A stretch of DNA of 64,000 nt from Cryptosporangium aurantiacum (GCF_900143005.1 NZ_FRCS01000004.1:1-64000), one strand, 5' to 3'; counted from the first letter of the stretch, positions 10,097-19,125 are shown. Notes: a model not told the origin generated them from the sequence alone. Program-made: numbers and translations.

Positions 10097-11626
10097 ATGA
10101 ACGAACATTCCCACGGCCCCGGCCGGTCCGCGGCGACCCGGGCCGTTCCACCGTTGCGCGCCGTGCTCAACAGGGTCTTCCCCGACCACTGGTCGTTCCT
10201 GCTGGGTCAGATCGCGCTGTACTCGTTCGTCGTGTTACTCGTCAGCGGCACGTTCCTCGCGTTGTTCTTCGAGCCGTCGATGGAGGAGGCCGTGTACGAC
10301 GGGTCGTACACGCGGCTGCAGGGAACGACGATGTCCGAGGCCTACGCCTCGACGGTGGACCTCTCGTTCGAGGTTCGCGGTGGTCTGTTCATGCGTCAGC
10401 TGCACCACTGGGCGGCGATGCTGTTCATGGCGTCGATCGTGGTGTACCTGCTGCGGGTCTTCTTCACCGGCGCGTTCCGCAAGCCACGGAAGGCGCAGTG
10501 GGTGATCAGCCTGCTGTTGTTCTGGACCGGCCTGGTCGCCAGCTACACCGGCTACATGGTGCTGGACGACGGCATGTCCGCTTCCGGTATGCGGATCCTG
10601 TCGGCGATCCTCATGTCGGTGCCCGTGGTCGGCTCGTGGCTGGCGATGTCGGTCTTCGGCGGCGAGTACCCGGGCGAGGTGATCATCGGTCGCCTGTACC
10701 TCCTGCACCTACTGACGCCGGTGCTGATGATCGGTCTGGCAGCCGTCGGCGCGGTACTGCGGCTCCGGCAGAAGCCCGCCCAGTGGCCGGGTGCGCACCG
10801 CAGCAGCACGAACGTCGTGGGTCAGCGCGCCTTTCCGCAGTACGCGGCGAAGCAGACCGGTCTGTTCCTGGGCGTCTCCGCCGTGCTCGCGTTGCTGGGT
10901 GGCCTGTTCCAGATCAACCCGATCTGGCTCTACGGACCGTCGCACGCGGCGGTCGCGGCCGCGTTGTCGCAGCCGGCCTGGTACGTCATGTTCCTCGACG
11001 GTGCGGTCCGGCTGATGCCGCCCTGGGAGGTCACGATCCCGATCGGTGACGGGTACGCCGTCCCGCCGCTGTTCTGGGCGGCGGTGGTGCTGCCCACGAT
11101 CCTGGTCGTCCTGCCGATCGCCTACCCGTTCATCGAGGCGCGTGTGCGGCGGGATCGCCGTGAGCATCACCTGCTCGAGCGTCCCCGGGACGCGCCGGCC
11201 CGCACGGCGTCGGGGGCCATGGCCGTCACGTTCTACCTCGTGCTGACGCTCGCCGGTGCCGGTGACGTCCTCGCCCTGACGTTCCACATCAGCGCGAACG
11301 CGGTCACCTGGGCCGGTCGGATCGGGCTGGTCCTCCTGCCTGCGGTGGCGTACTGGATCACCTACCGCATCTGTCTGGGGCTGCAGCAGCACGACCGGGA
11401 GGTCCTGGCACGCGGCGTGGAGACGGGCATCATCCGGCGCCTGCCGGACGGTGGTTTCACGGAGATCCACCAGCCGCTCGCGCAGCCCGACGACCAGGGT
11501 CGTAGTGCGTTGCCGTACGCCGGCTCGGCGGTGCCGAAAAAGCTGAACCACCTCCGTGTGCTCGAGGCCGTGGAACCAGCGAGCCCCTCCACACCCCTCG
11601 ATCGAGGGGTACGACGGCCGGTGTAA
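10097..11626 (+). CDS. orphan QcrB-like cytochrome b with missing haem-ligand positions
   Basis: 509 residues from ATG 10097 with AGGAG upstream. It follows actinobacterial QcrB over its length: FPDHWSFLLGQIALYSF, MRQLHHWAAMLFMASIVV, RVFFTGAFRKPRKAQW, GEVIIGRLYLLHLLTP, NVVGQRAFPQYA, eight or more membrane segments, and a C-terminal cytoplasmic tail. Helix B keeps His103 but has Tyr117 where the second haem His is expected. Helix D keeps His204 but has Gly218/Ala219 at the second site. The quinol-site PDWY/PEWY motif is PAWY (293-296). No QcrA/QcrC or oxidase genes adjoin. It probably binds at most one haem and is unlikely to run a normal Q-cycle. Confidence 0.82.
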   Translation: MNEHSHGPGRSAATRAVPPLRAVLNRVFPDHWSFLLGQIALYSFVVLLVSGTFLALFFEPSMEEAVYDGSYTRLQGTTMSEAYASTVDLSFEVRGGLFMRQLHHWAAMLFMASIVVYLLRVFFTGAFRKPRKAQWVISLLLFWTGLVASYTGYMVLDDGMSASGMRILSAILMSVPVVGSWLAMSVFGGEYPGEVIIGRLYLLHLLTPVLMIGLAAVGAVLRLRQKPAQWPGAHRSSTNVVGQRAFPQYAAKQTGLFLGVSAVLALLGGLFQINPIWLYGPSHAAVAAALSQPAWYVMFLDGAVRLMPPWEVTIPIGDGYAVPPLFWAAVVLPTILVVLPIAYPFIEARVRRDRREHHLLERPRDAPARTASGAMAVTFYLVLTLAGAGDVLALTFHISANAVTWAGRIGLVLLPAVAYWITYRICLGLQQHDREVLARGVETGIIRRLPDGGFTEIHQPLAQPDDQGRSALPYAGSAVPKKLNHLRVLEAVEPASPSTPLDRGVRRPV

Positions 11627-11680
11627 TCCGCGCACCATCGGCCCTGCGCCTCAACTGCCCGAAGACAAAGGAGCACCACC

Positions 11681-12853
11681 ATGCACAGCAGGAGTTGGAC
11701 CAGACGCGACGTCCTCACGGCCGCAACGGCGGGCGTGGGACTGGCCGCGACGCTGAACTCGGCCGGCCCCGCGACCGCGGCCGAAGACGGCCGGTCGAAG
11801 GTGGCGTTGACCAACGTCCGGGTCTTCGACGGCCGCAGGCTCACCGCGCCGACGACCGTGGTGGTCACCAACGGCGTGATCGGCGGCAGGACGGCCGGCG
11901 CCCGGATCATCAACGGCAACGGCGGCACGTTACTGCCCGGCCTGATCGACGCCCACGTCCACGTGCGGAGCCTCGACATGCTGGGGCAGCTGACCGGCTA
12001 CGGCGTGACTACCGCACTGGACATGGGCTGCTGGCCGTCCACACTGGTCGACTCGCTCCGCCACCGGACCGGTCTGACCGACTTCCGCAGCGCCGGGGTT
12101 CCCGCGACCCCACCGGGAAGTCGTCAGAGTCAATCGCCGGGCTACCCGGCGAACGGCGTCGTCACCGGGCCGCAGCAAGCGTCGGCGTTCGTGGCCGCAC
12201 GGGTCCGCGAGGGCTCGGACTACATCAAGCTCATCGTCGACGTCCCCGGCCTGTCGCAGGCGACCGGCAACGCCCTCACGGTCGCGTCGCACGCGGCGGG
12301 CAAGCTCGTCATGGCCCACGCGGCGTCGAACGCCACCGCCAGTGCGGTGCTGGCCGCCGGGGCGGACGTCATCCACCACGTTCCGCTCGACGCCGCCCTC
12401 ACCGCCGCGCAGGTGTCGCGATTCGTGACGGGGGGCCGCGTGGCGGTGCCGACCCTCACGATGATGGAGGGCTTCGGGGCGCTCGGCGACCCCGCCTACG
12501 ACTACGCGCAGGCGCGCAACAGCGTCGCCGCGCTGCACCGGGCCGGTGCGCGGATCCTGGCAGGCTCGGATGCCAACACCACCCCCGGTGTCCCCGTCCA
12601 CCCGGAGTTCGGGTCGGGCCTGCACCACGAACTGGAGCTCCTGGTCCAGGCCGGGCTCTCCCCGGTCGATGCGCTGCGCTCGGCGACCGTGCTGCCGGCC
12701 TCGGCGTTCCGGCTGCGTGACCGCGGGCTCATCCGGCCGGGCTACCGAGCCGACCTCGTCCTGATCGACGGCGATCCCACCGCCGACATCCGGGCGACGC
12801 GGAACATCCGGCACATCTGGGCGGGCGGCATCGAGTATCCGCCGGCCGGCTGA
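11681..12853 (+). CDS. secreted amidohydrolase (imidazolonepropionase/prolidase-like)
   Basis: 390 residues with a twin-arginine signal (SWTRRDVLTAATAGVGLAATLNSAGPATA, cleavage near residue 34), so it is exported folded. Metal-site motifs of the amidohydrolase superfamily are seen: LPGLIDAHVHV (residue about 90), DYIKLIVDVPG with the bridging Lys, AHAASN and IHHVPLD (His ligands), and LAGSDANTTPG with the final Asp. The C-terminal ALRSATVLPASAFRLRDRGLIRPGYRADLVLIDGDP is the typical end. It probably hydrolyses a cyclic amide, carbamate or dipeptide outside the cell; the substrate is unknown. It stands as a single gene. Confidence 0.87.
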   Translation: MHSRSWTRRDVLTAATAGVGLAATLNSAGPATAAEDGRSKVALTNVRVFDGRRLTAPTTVVVTNGVIGGRTAGARIINGNGGTLLPGLIDAHVHVRSLDMLGQLTGYGVTTALDMGCWPSTLVDSLRHRTGLTDFRSAGVPATPPGSRQSQSPGYPANGVVTGPQQASAFVAARVREGSDYIKLIVDVPGLSQATGNALTVASHAAGKLVMAHAASNATASAVLAAGADVIHHVPLDAALTAAQVSRFVTGGRVAVPTLTMMEGFGALGDPAYDYAQARNSVAALHRAGARILAGSDANTTPGVPVHPEFGSGLHHELELLVQAGLSPVDALRSATVLPASAFRLRDRGLIRPGYRADLVLIDGDPTADIRATRNIRHIWAGGIEYPPAG

Positions 12854-12957
12854 GCGTCGTCGGTTCGAAATTTTCTGAGGGTCGATGTCCGGATCGGCCC
12901 GGTGGCCGCGACGCATGGGTGACAGGCATCCGAGAAGCCGCACCCCAGGAGCGAATC

Positions 12958-13248
12958 ATGTCCTTCCAGGCCTACCTCGACGCGATCGAAACCAAGACCG
13001 GCAAGACGCCCGCCGAGCTCGTCGCCGCCGCACACGAACGCGGCTACGGCTCCGACACCCGCGCGAACGAAATCCTGCAGTGGCTCAAGGACGACTACGA
13101 GCTCGGCCGCGGCCACGGCATGGCCCTCGTCCACGTGGTCAAGAACGGGCCGACGATCAGCGACAAACATGTCGGCAGCACCGGGACCCACCGCGATCCC
13201 AGCACCGTTCTGCACTTGGACGGCAAGGCCAACCGCGGCCGGGAATGA
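12958..13248 (+). CDS. DUF4287 family protein
   Basis: 96 residues from ATG 12958 behind CCAGGAGCG. MSFQAYLDAIETKTGKTPAELVAAA and ILQWLKDDYELGRGHGMALVHVVKNG are the DUF4287 signature, a small helical fold whose function is unknown and that is sometimes fused to DUF5655. The last 25 residues are the loosely conserved end. Single gene, convergent with the flavin monooxygenase. Confidence 0.88.
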   Translation: MSFQAYLDAIETKTGKTPAELVAAAHERGYGSDTRANEILQWLKDDYELGRGHGMALVHVVKNGPTISDKHVGSTGTHRDPSTVLHLDGKANRGRE

Positions 13249-13255
13249 CCCCGCG

Positions 13256-14437
13256 TCAGTCCTCGATGAGCGCGAGTTGCTTGGTGATCTCCGCCGGATT
13301 CGAGTCGCCCGCGACCTTCTGCAGGAACGGGGTGTGGTCGAACACGAAGTCGCGCACCGGCCGCAGGAGCGCCGGGGTGTGATGGAAGACCTTGCCGAGC
13401 ATCCAGGCCTGGTTCACCTGCCGGGCGGTGTGCGGCTTGCGCGGAGTCTCGTACGAGTGCAGCGCCGCGCAGACGGCGTCGAAGTCGGCGAGGTCGACAC
13501 CACGGAGGGCACGGCCGACGAAGTAGCCGTCTTCGATGGACATGCCGGCACCGTAGGCGGCGTACGGGGACGTCGCGTGGGCGGCGTCTCCGGCCAGGGT
13601 CACCCGCCCCTGCGACCACTGCTGGAGCGGCTTCCGGTCGCGGAGCACCCAGCGCTGGACGTTGCCCGAGTCGGTCGCGGCGACGAGGCCGGGGAGCGGC
13701 GCCGGGAACCCGGTGGCTAGCGCCGCGGCCGCGGCATGCAGGTCTGCCGGCGGGGGCGCGGCGGGGTCGGTGGCGGTGAGCACCCACCACTGGTGACCGT
13801 CACGGCCCTGGTGCCGGATCGACGTCCAGCTGCCCTGGACGGTGGGGCCATGAGTGAGGACGCACGTGTTCGGCGTGGTGCCCGGGACGTCGGCGAAGGT
13901 GAAGCCGCCGAAGATGTGCAACCGATGCTCGCGCTTCGGCGAGTCACCCCAGAGCGTCCGCCGCACGAGGGAGTCGATGCCGTCGGCGCCGATCAGAACG
14001 TCGTGCTCGGCAGTGCTGCCGTCAGCGAAGTGCAGCGTGACCGCCCGCTCATCCTGTTCGATGCGCGTCACCTGCTGGTTGAACCGGATCACATCGTCCG
14101 GGAGCGCGGCGAGCATCCGCTCGTACAGCTCCGGCCGCAGCAGCCCGATGAATCCGCCGCCGTAGGCGGCCTTCACGGCCGGGTCCAGTTTCACGGTGAC
14201 CCGAACCTTGCCGCGCAGGTTGCGGAACTGGGTGTCGGTGGGGGCGCCGAGGTCGTCGGTGTCCACGCCCAACCGGCGCAGCGCCTTCAGCGGCGGCGGC
14301 CACAGGTTGAGGATGTTGCCGGCCGGACGCGCTTCCCGATAGCGCTCGTACACCACGACCTCGTGACCGGCCTTCAACGCACCGAGCGCGGCGGCCATAC
14401 CGGCCGGTCCGGCACCGAGCACAGCAACAGAACCCAT
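13256..14437 (-). CDS. FAD-dependent monooxygenase (PHBH fold)
   Basis: 393 residues. Motifs are GAGPAGMAAAL (residues 8-18), VYERYREARPAGN, DVLIGADGIDSLVRRTLWGD, and VTLAGDAAHATSPYAAYGAGMSIEDGYFVGRAL, the three FAD/NAD(P)H fingerprints of class A flavin hydroxylases. It uses NAD(P)H and oxygen to hydroxylate an aromatic or similar ring; the substrate is unknown. It is divergent from a TetR gene with two operator copies between them, so its expression is probably induced by a TetR ligand that may be its substrate. Confidence 0.87.
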   Translation of the reverse strand: MGSVAVLGAGPAGMAAALGALKAGHEVVVYERYREARPAGNILNLWPPPLKALRRLGVDTDDLGAPTDTQFRNLRGKVRVTVKLDPAVKAAYGGGFIGLLRPELYERMLAALPDDVIRFNQQVTRIEQDERAVTLHFADGSTAEHDVLIGADGIDSLVRRTLWGDSPKREHRLHIFGGFTFADVPGTTPNTCVLTHGPTVQGSWTSIRHQGRDGHQWWVLTATDPAAPPPADLHAAAAALATGFPAPLPGLVAATDSGNVQRWVLRDRKPLQQWSQGRVTLAGDAAHATSPYAAYGAGMSIEDGYFVGRALRGVDLADFDAVCAALHSYETPRKPHTARQVNQAWMLGKVFHHTPALLRPVRDFVFDHTPFLQKVAGDSNPAEITKQLALIED

Positions 14438-14461
14438 CGGACACCCCAGCGTGTCGCAGAA

Positions 14462-14512
14462 AACAGTAGCGTTCGCTACTGTTAGGCGAGAACTTTAGCG
14501 TCCGCTACTGTT
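14462..14512. promoter_or_regulatory. double operator between monooxygenase and TetR genes
   Basis: AACAGTAGCG/CGCTACTGTT is a perfect inverted repeat at 14462-14483. A second, partly decayed copy (TTTAGCGTCCGCTACTGTT) sits at 14494-14512. The two copies cover the whole divergent promoter region and are the likely binding sites of the adjacent TetR protein. Confidence 0.75.
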
Positions 14513-14551
14513 CTGTCAAGACGTCATCCGGACGACGGGAGAGCGCGCGCC

Positions 14552-15199
14552 GTGGCCGACGCCGAGCTGGAGGTCCGGCCGCCGAAGCAACGCCGCAGCC
14601 GGGAGGCGTGGAACCGAGTCCTGGACGCCGGCGTGACGATCCTCGAGGAGGACGGCTACGAGGCGTTCACGATCGCGGCGGTGTGTGAGCGCGCCAACGT
14701 CGCACCACCCGCGATCTACGCCCGGACGACCAGCAAGGAAGCGCTGTTCCTGGCCGTGTACGAGCACGGGATCGCCCGTCTGGTCGCCGATCAGCAGGCG
14801 CTCGAGCCCGCGGACCGCTGGACCGGCTACGCCCCGGCCGAGCTCGTGCGGGCGGTGGTGGCCGAGACCGTGCGGATTCCCCTGCGGCACCAGCGCTTTC
14901 TCCGCCCGGTGGTGCTGCTCTCGGCGTCCCACCCGGAGATCCGGCGCCGGGGGTCCGGCTACAGCCGGGCCCTCGGCGAGCAGTTCACCCAGCTGCTGGC
15001 ACCGCTCGCCGATCGGATCACCCACGATCACGTCGGCGCCGCGATGTCGACCTGCTTCGACACCGTGTTCGCCACCACCGTCATCCGCGTGGCCTACGGC
15101 CCGGGCTTCGCCACGGCGGCGGTCGAGGACGACGACGCGTTCGCCGCCCGGCTGGGCGAGACCGCGGTGCGCTACCTCCTGAGCACCGATCCCTCCTGA
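14552..15199 (+). CDS. TetR-family regulator
   Basis: 215 residues from GTG 14552. HTH: RSREAWNRVLDAGVTILEEDGYEAFTIAAVCERANVAPPAIYARTTSKEALFLAVYEHG (about residues 15-72). The ligand domain is typical in length (LRHQRFLRPVVLLSASHPEIRRRG). It sits divergently to the flavin monooxygenase gene and beside the AGTAGCG palindromes, so it probably represses both itself and the monooxygenase. Confidence 0.88.
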   Translation: MADAELEVRPPKQRRSREAWNRVLDAGVTILEEDGYEAFTIAAVCERANVAPPAIYARTTSKEALFLAVYEHGIARLVADQQALEPADRWTGYAPAELVRAVVAETVRIPLRHQRFLRPVVLLSASHPEIRRRGSGYSRALGEQFTQLLAPLADRITHDHVGAAMSTCFDTVFATTVIRVAYGPGFATAAVEDDDAFAARLGETAVRYLLSTDPS

Positions 15200-15293
15200 G
15201 GCCCGCGGCGACTCGCTATCTCCGGCCTCACGCCTGGTCGTAGTGGATGTACGGATTCAGGATCTGCCGTTGCCACAGACCTTGAATGATGTT

Positions 15294-16982
15294 TCATCGA
15301 CACCAAGCCTCCAGGGAGGCGTGGTGCGCGGCGCGGTAGCCGAACGTCAGCGCGGCGCCGACCTGGCAGCCCGCACCCGGATATTCCGACCCCATCGGCG
15401 ACTGCGCGTCGTTGCCGCAGGCGTAGAGCCCCGGAATGGGCTCGGCGGCGGAGTCGAGCACGCGGGCCGAGGCGTCGATACGCAGCCCGAGGGTGGTGGC
15501 GAGTGGTGTCGGCACCACGGAGATCGCGTAGAACGGAGCCGTCTCGATCGGCCCGACGTTGGGGTTGGGCCGGTGCGACGGATCGCCGTACTGGCGCCCG
15601 TAAGGGCTCTCGCCCTTGCCGAACTCCTCGTCGATCCCGCTGATCGCCGAGCGGTTCGTCCGGCGCACGGTCTCCTCCAATCCGGCCGGGTCGACGCCGA
15701 TCTCCACCGCGAGATCTCGCACCGTCGCGCCGGCGCGCAGGTAGCCGTTCGCGACGTAGCGCTGGAGGACGCGGCGGGGAACCCTGGGCCGGACGAGGCC
15801 GAGCCCGTAACGCGCCAGGGACCGGGAGTCGATCACGAGCCAGGCCGGTGCGGCACCCGTCGCGTACATCGCGCGGACGAAGCGGTGGTAGGACACCGAC
15901 TCGTCGACGAAGCGGCCTCCGGTGGTGTCGACGGCGACGATCCCCGGCTTCGCCCGGTCCCAGATGTGCGGAAACACCACCTCCGACCCGTCCTTGCGCC
16001 GGCCGATCGAGCTGGGGAACCAGACGGCGTTGTCGTCCTGCGGCTCGCTCAGCGCGGCACCGCCGCGCTGGGCGAGGACGAGCGTGCTGCCGGTCGCGCC
16101 GTCGGCTGCGGGAGTGAAGGCCGGTGTCGGCGCCGGTAGGTGGACCGCGCGCCACTCAGGACTCGCCGCGAACCCCCCACCGGCCAGGACGATGCCACGC
16201 TTCGCCCGCACCCGGACGGTGGCACCGGCCTGATCGACGATCGCGCCGACGACTCGGCCGTCCTCGCGCACCAGCTCCGTGGCGCCCGCGCCGGTCCGGA
16301 CCACTCCTCCGCGGCGCACCAGTTGCCAGTACAGGTTCGCGACCAACGCGTTGCCCATCGTCAACCGGGTGCCACGGGGGAAACGCAGCCGGTCGGCCGC
16401 CCACCGCACTCCGAGCCGTGCCGCCAGTGCCGTCCCGGCGATCGAGCCGTCGAAGATCGCCATCAGCCGGTCCACCTCTGGCCTGCGCAGCATCATCGTG
16501 CCGCCGAACAGCGCGAATTCCGGTATCGGCCACCGCACCGTTCGGAATCGTTCCCGACCGAGCCGGCGTCCGTCGAACGTGGCGGGCTCCAAGGCCCGGC
16601 CGGTGCCCCACCCCGCGATCTCGGGGTGGTAGTCGACGACGGTCGCCGAGTGCCAGAACTCGACGCCGAGGCCGGCGAGGTGCGCGATCGCCGCCGGGCC
16701 GTGCGTCAGATACGCCTCCCGGAGTTCCCGCGGCGCGCGGTCCCCGACGAGCGCGTCCAGGTACCGGCGTGCCGCCGCGGTGTCCCCGGGCCCGTCGGCC
16801 CGGAAGTGGTGGCCGGGTATCCACGCCGTGCCCGCGGAGTAGGCGGTGGTGCCGCCCACCCACGCGGTTTTCTCCAGGACCAGCGCCGACAGCCCGGCGT
16901 CGGCGCCGACGAGCGCGGCGGTGAGACCACCGGCTCCTGCTCCGAGGACCAGCAGGTCGACGGTCTGATCCCAGTCGGCCAC
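15294..16982 (-). CDS. KstD-like FAD-dependent dehydrogenase
   Basis: 562 residues from GTG 16982, which follows the upstream hydrolase stop by two bases. FAD fingerprint VLGAGAGGLTAAL (residues 12-24), then EKTAWVGGTTAYSAGTAWIPG, RGIVLAGGGFAASPEW and the end LYACGNDAQSPMGSEYPGAGCQVGAALTFGYRAAHH. The EYPGAG motif matches the Tyr/Gly pair that binds the 3-keto group in 3-ketosteroid delta1-dehydrogenases, and the length fits KstD (about 510-570). It could equally desaturate another cyclic ketone. First-strand partners are an MBL hydrolase and an MHS transporter, which suggests uptake and ring breakdown of a lactone or ketone. Confidence 0.82.
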   Translation of the reverse strand: MADWDQTVDLLVLGAGAGGLTAALVGADAGLSALVLEKTAWVGGTTAYSAGTAWIPGHHFRADGPGDTAAARRYLDALVGDRAPRELREAYLTHGPAAIAHLAGLGVEFWHSATVVDYHPEIAGWGTGRALEPATFDGRRLGRERFRTVRWPIPEFALFGGTMMLRRPEVDRLMAIFDGSIAGTALAARLGVRWAADRLRFPRGTRLTMGNALVANLYWQLVRRGGVVRTGAGATELVREDGRVVGAIVDQAGATVRVRAKRGIVLAGGGFAASPEWRAVHLPAPTPAFTPAADGATGSTLVLAQRGGAALSEPQDDNAVWFPSSIGRRKDGSEVVFPHIWDRAKPGIVAVDTTGGRFVDESVSYHRFVRAMYATGAAPAWLVIDSRSLARYGLGLVRPRVPRRVLQRYVANGYLRAGATVRDLAVEIGVDPAGLEETVRRTNRSAISGIDEEFGKGESPYGRQYGDPSHRPNPNVGPIETAPFYAISVVPTPLATTLGLRIDASARVLDSAAEPIPGLYACGNDAQSPMGSEYPGAGCQVGAALTFGYRAAHHASLEAWCR

Positions 16983-16984
16983 CG

Positions 16985-17761
16985 TCAGGCGATCCGGACG
17001 ATGTGCTCGGCGACGGAGGGAAAACGGTTCCGCACCTCGGGGTCGTGTCCGGGCACGATGACGCCACCGTCGGCGAGCCAGCGGGCCCGGTCGAACGCGG
17101 TATACACACCGGCCATCGTGTGCAGGATCGTGCCCGGCCGGTCGGTGTCGAGGTTCTCGTAGAAGTGGCTGGAGTCCGACGCCAGGACGACCGGCCCGGC
17201 GTCGGTGTTCACCCGGACGATCTGCATGCCGGCGGTGTGGCCGCCGACCGGGTGCACGGAGAGCCCCGGCGCGATCTCGCGATCTCCCTCGACGAGCTCC
17301 GCCCGGGCGGCCACGTCGTCGAGGTCGGCCTTGTCGACCAGCCACGCCTCGCGGGTGATTCGCGCCGCCGCCGGGCCGGTCCAGTACTCCAGCTCGGCCG
17401 CCGTCACCACGACCCGGGCGTCGGGGAACGACCGCACCCCGCCCGCGTGGTCGTAGTGCAGATGGGTCAGCACGAGCGTGTCGACGCCGTCGATCCCGAC
17501 CGACGACAGCAGCGCCGGGACCGACGTGCGGAACTCCCAGCCGGACAGCGGCAGGTCGGCGTCCGGGTCGATGCCGGAATCGACGAGGATCGTCCGGTCC
17601 GCGGACAACGCCAGCCAGGCGTAGTACGCCGTGGGGTGCGGCTCGGCGGCGGTGGCGTCCCAGCCGAGGAAGTGCTCACCGCGGACGCCCGCCCGACGTC
17701 CGTACTGCAGCGCGTACACCGCGTACCGATCGCCGGACGGTCCACGAACCAGCGCGCTCAC
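16985..17761 (-). CDS. MBL-fold metallohydrolase (N-acyl lactonase-like)
   Basis: 258 residues from GTG 17761, overlapping the transporter stop (GTGA). The metal motif is LVLTHLHYDHAGGV (HxHxDH, about residue 100), further ligands are VGGHTAGM and VLASDSSHFYEN, and the final His is in IVPGHDP. The layout follows AiiA/AttM-type lactonases and related hydrolases with two zinc ions. In this operon a lactone-opening role beside a KstD-like enzyme is plausible, but quorum-signal lactonase activity cannot be excluded. Confidence 0.85.
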   Translation of the reverse strand: MSALVRGPSGDRYAVYALQYGRRAGVRGEHFLGWDATAAEPHPTAYYAWLALSADRTILVDSGIDPDADLPLSGWEFRTSVPALLSSVGIDGVDTLVLTHLHYDHAGGVRSFPDARVVVTAAELEYWTGPAAARITREAWLVDKADLDDVAARAELVEGDREIAPGLSVHPVGGHTAGMQIVRVNTDAGPVVLASDSSHFYENLDTDRPGTILHTMAGVYTAFDRARWLADGGVIVPGHDPEVRNRFPSVAEHIVRIA

Positions 17762-19089
17762 CGTGCCTCCTCCGCCGGCACTCGCGGGGTGCGTGCGCCG
17801 AGGTCGTCGGTCGGCACCCGGTAGGTCTCCTTGCCGGTCAACACCGCGACGATGTTCACGCCGCACAGCAGTGCGGTGATCAGGGCGGCGCCGACCCAGG
17901 CGTCCTTTCCGTCACCGGCCACGGCGGTGATCACCGAGGGCACGAATCCAGAGATCGCGAAGCCGATCTGAGTGCCGAACGCGGTGCCGGAGAGCCGCAC
18001 CCGGGCGGAGAACATCTCGCCGTAGAACGCCGGCCACACCGCGCTGGTGGCCGTGTAGACGACGCCGAAGAACAGGATGCCCGCGAGGAAGATCAGCACG
18101 TAGTTGCCGGTGGTGATCGTCCATAGGTACACGAACGTCATCACCGCGGAGCCGATCGAGCCGCCGATGAACTGCGGCTTGCGGCCGATCCGGTCGGACA
18201 GCTTGCCCCACTGCGGGATCGTGAACAGCGCGACGACGTTGGCCAGCACCCCGACCAGCAGCATCGGGGTCCGTTCCAGCTCCACCGTGTTGACCGCGTA
18301 CGACAGCGCCCAGACCGTGAAGATCGTGCTCGGCGTCGCGATCACCGCGGCGAAGATGACGCGCAGCACGGCCCGCCAGTGGTACCGGAACAGCTCCGCG
18401 AGCGGGACCCGCGGAACCTCGCCCCTGGCCGCTTCCCGCTCGAACACCGGCGTCTCGTCCAGCGACCGGCGGATCAGCACCGCGATGATCGCGACGATCG
18501 CGCTGAGCCAGAACGGCACCCGCCAGCCCCAGCTCTCCAGCGCGGAGTCCGGCAGCGTGGCGATCGGGATGAAGATCGCGGTGGCGATCGCCTGCCCGGC
18601 CTGGGTGCCGCCGAGCGTGAAGCTGCTGTAGTAGGCGCGGCGGTCCTCCGGCGCGTGCTCGAGCGTCATGGAGTTCGCGCTGGCCTGCTCACCGCCGGCG
18701 AAGAAGCCCTGTAAGAGCCGGAGGAACACCAGGAGGATCGGCGCCGCGACGCCGATCGCGTCGTAGGACGGGAGGCAGCCGATCAGGAAGGTCGCGATAC
18801 CCATCGCGATGACGGTCGTCATCAGCACCCGGCGTCGGCCGTACCGGTCGCCCACATGACCGAGGACGAGCGCGCCGAGCGGACGGGCGGCGTACCCGAC
18901 ACCGAAGGTGGCCAGCGAGGCCAGGGTGCCGGCCGCGGGGTCCTCGTTCGGGAAGAACACCGCCCCGAAGACGAGCGCTGCGGCGGTGCCGTACAGGAAG
19001 AAGTCGTAGTACTCCAGCGCGCTGCCGATCCAGGCCGCGCGCGCCGCTCTGGTCGAAGCGCTCGGAGGGGTGATTGCCGCAGGTGCCAT
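17758..19089 (-). CDS. MHS-family MFS transporter
   Basis: 443 residues, twelve hydrophobic segments. The features RAAWIGSALEYYDFFLYGTAAALVFG, GHVGDRYGRRRVL and RLLQGFFAGGEQASANSMTLEHAPEDRR, plus KLSDRIGRKPQ in the second half, are diagnostic of the metabolite:H+ symporter branch (ProP, ShiA, KgtP). It imports an organic acid or osmolyte with protons; the substrate is unknown. It is the first gene of the operon with the hydrolase and KstD-like genes and has a TetR-type operator just upstream. Confidence 0.9.
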   Translation of the reverse strand: MAPAAITPPSASTRAARAAWIGSALEYYDFFLYGTAAALVFGAVFFPNEDPAAGTLASLATFGVGYAARPLGALVLGHVGDRYGRRRVLMTTVIAMGIATFLIGCLPSYDAIGVAAPILLVFLRLLQGFFAGGEQASANSMTLEHAPEDRRAYYSSFTLGGTQAGQAIATAIFIPIATLPDSALESWGWRVPFWLSAIVAIIAVLIRRSLDETPVFEREAARGEVPRVPLAELFRYHWRAVLRVIFAAVIATPSTIFTVWALSYAVNTVELERTPMLLVGVLANVVALFTIPQWGKLSDRIGRKPQFIGGSIGSAVMTFVYLWTITTGNYVLIFLAGILFFGVVYTATSAVWPAFYGEMFSARVRLSGTAFGTQIGFAISGFVPSVITAVAGDGKDAWVGAALITALLCGVNIVAVLTGKETYRVPTDDLGARTPRVPAEEAR

Positions 19090-19125
19090 GTTCGTCCTCC
19101 TCGACGACGTACGCCACGCGCGTAT

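Noticed and set aside
10097-11626. Functional bc1 complex subunit of the main respiratory chain
   Set aside because: No qcrA/qcrC/cta genes adjoin and haem-ligand positions and the Qo motif are changed.
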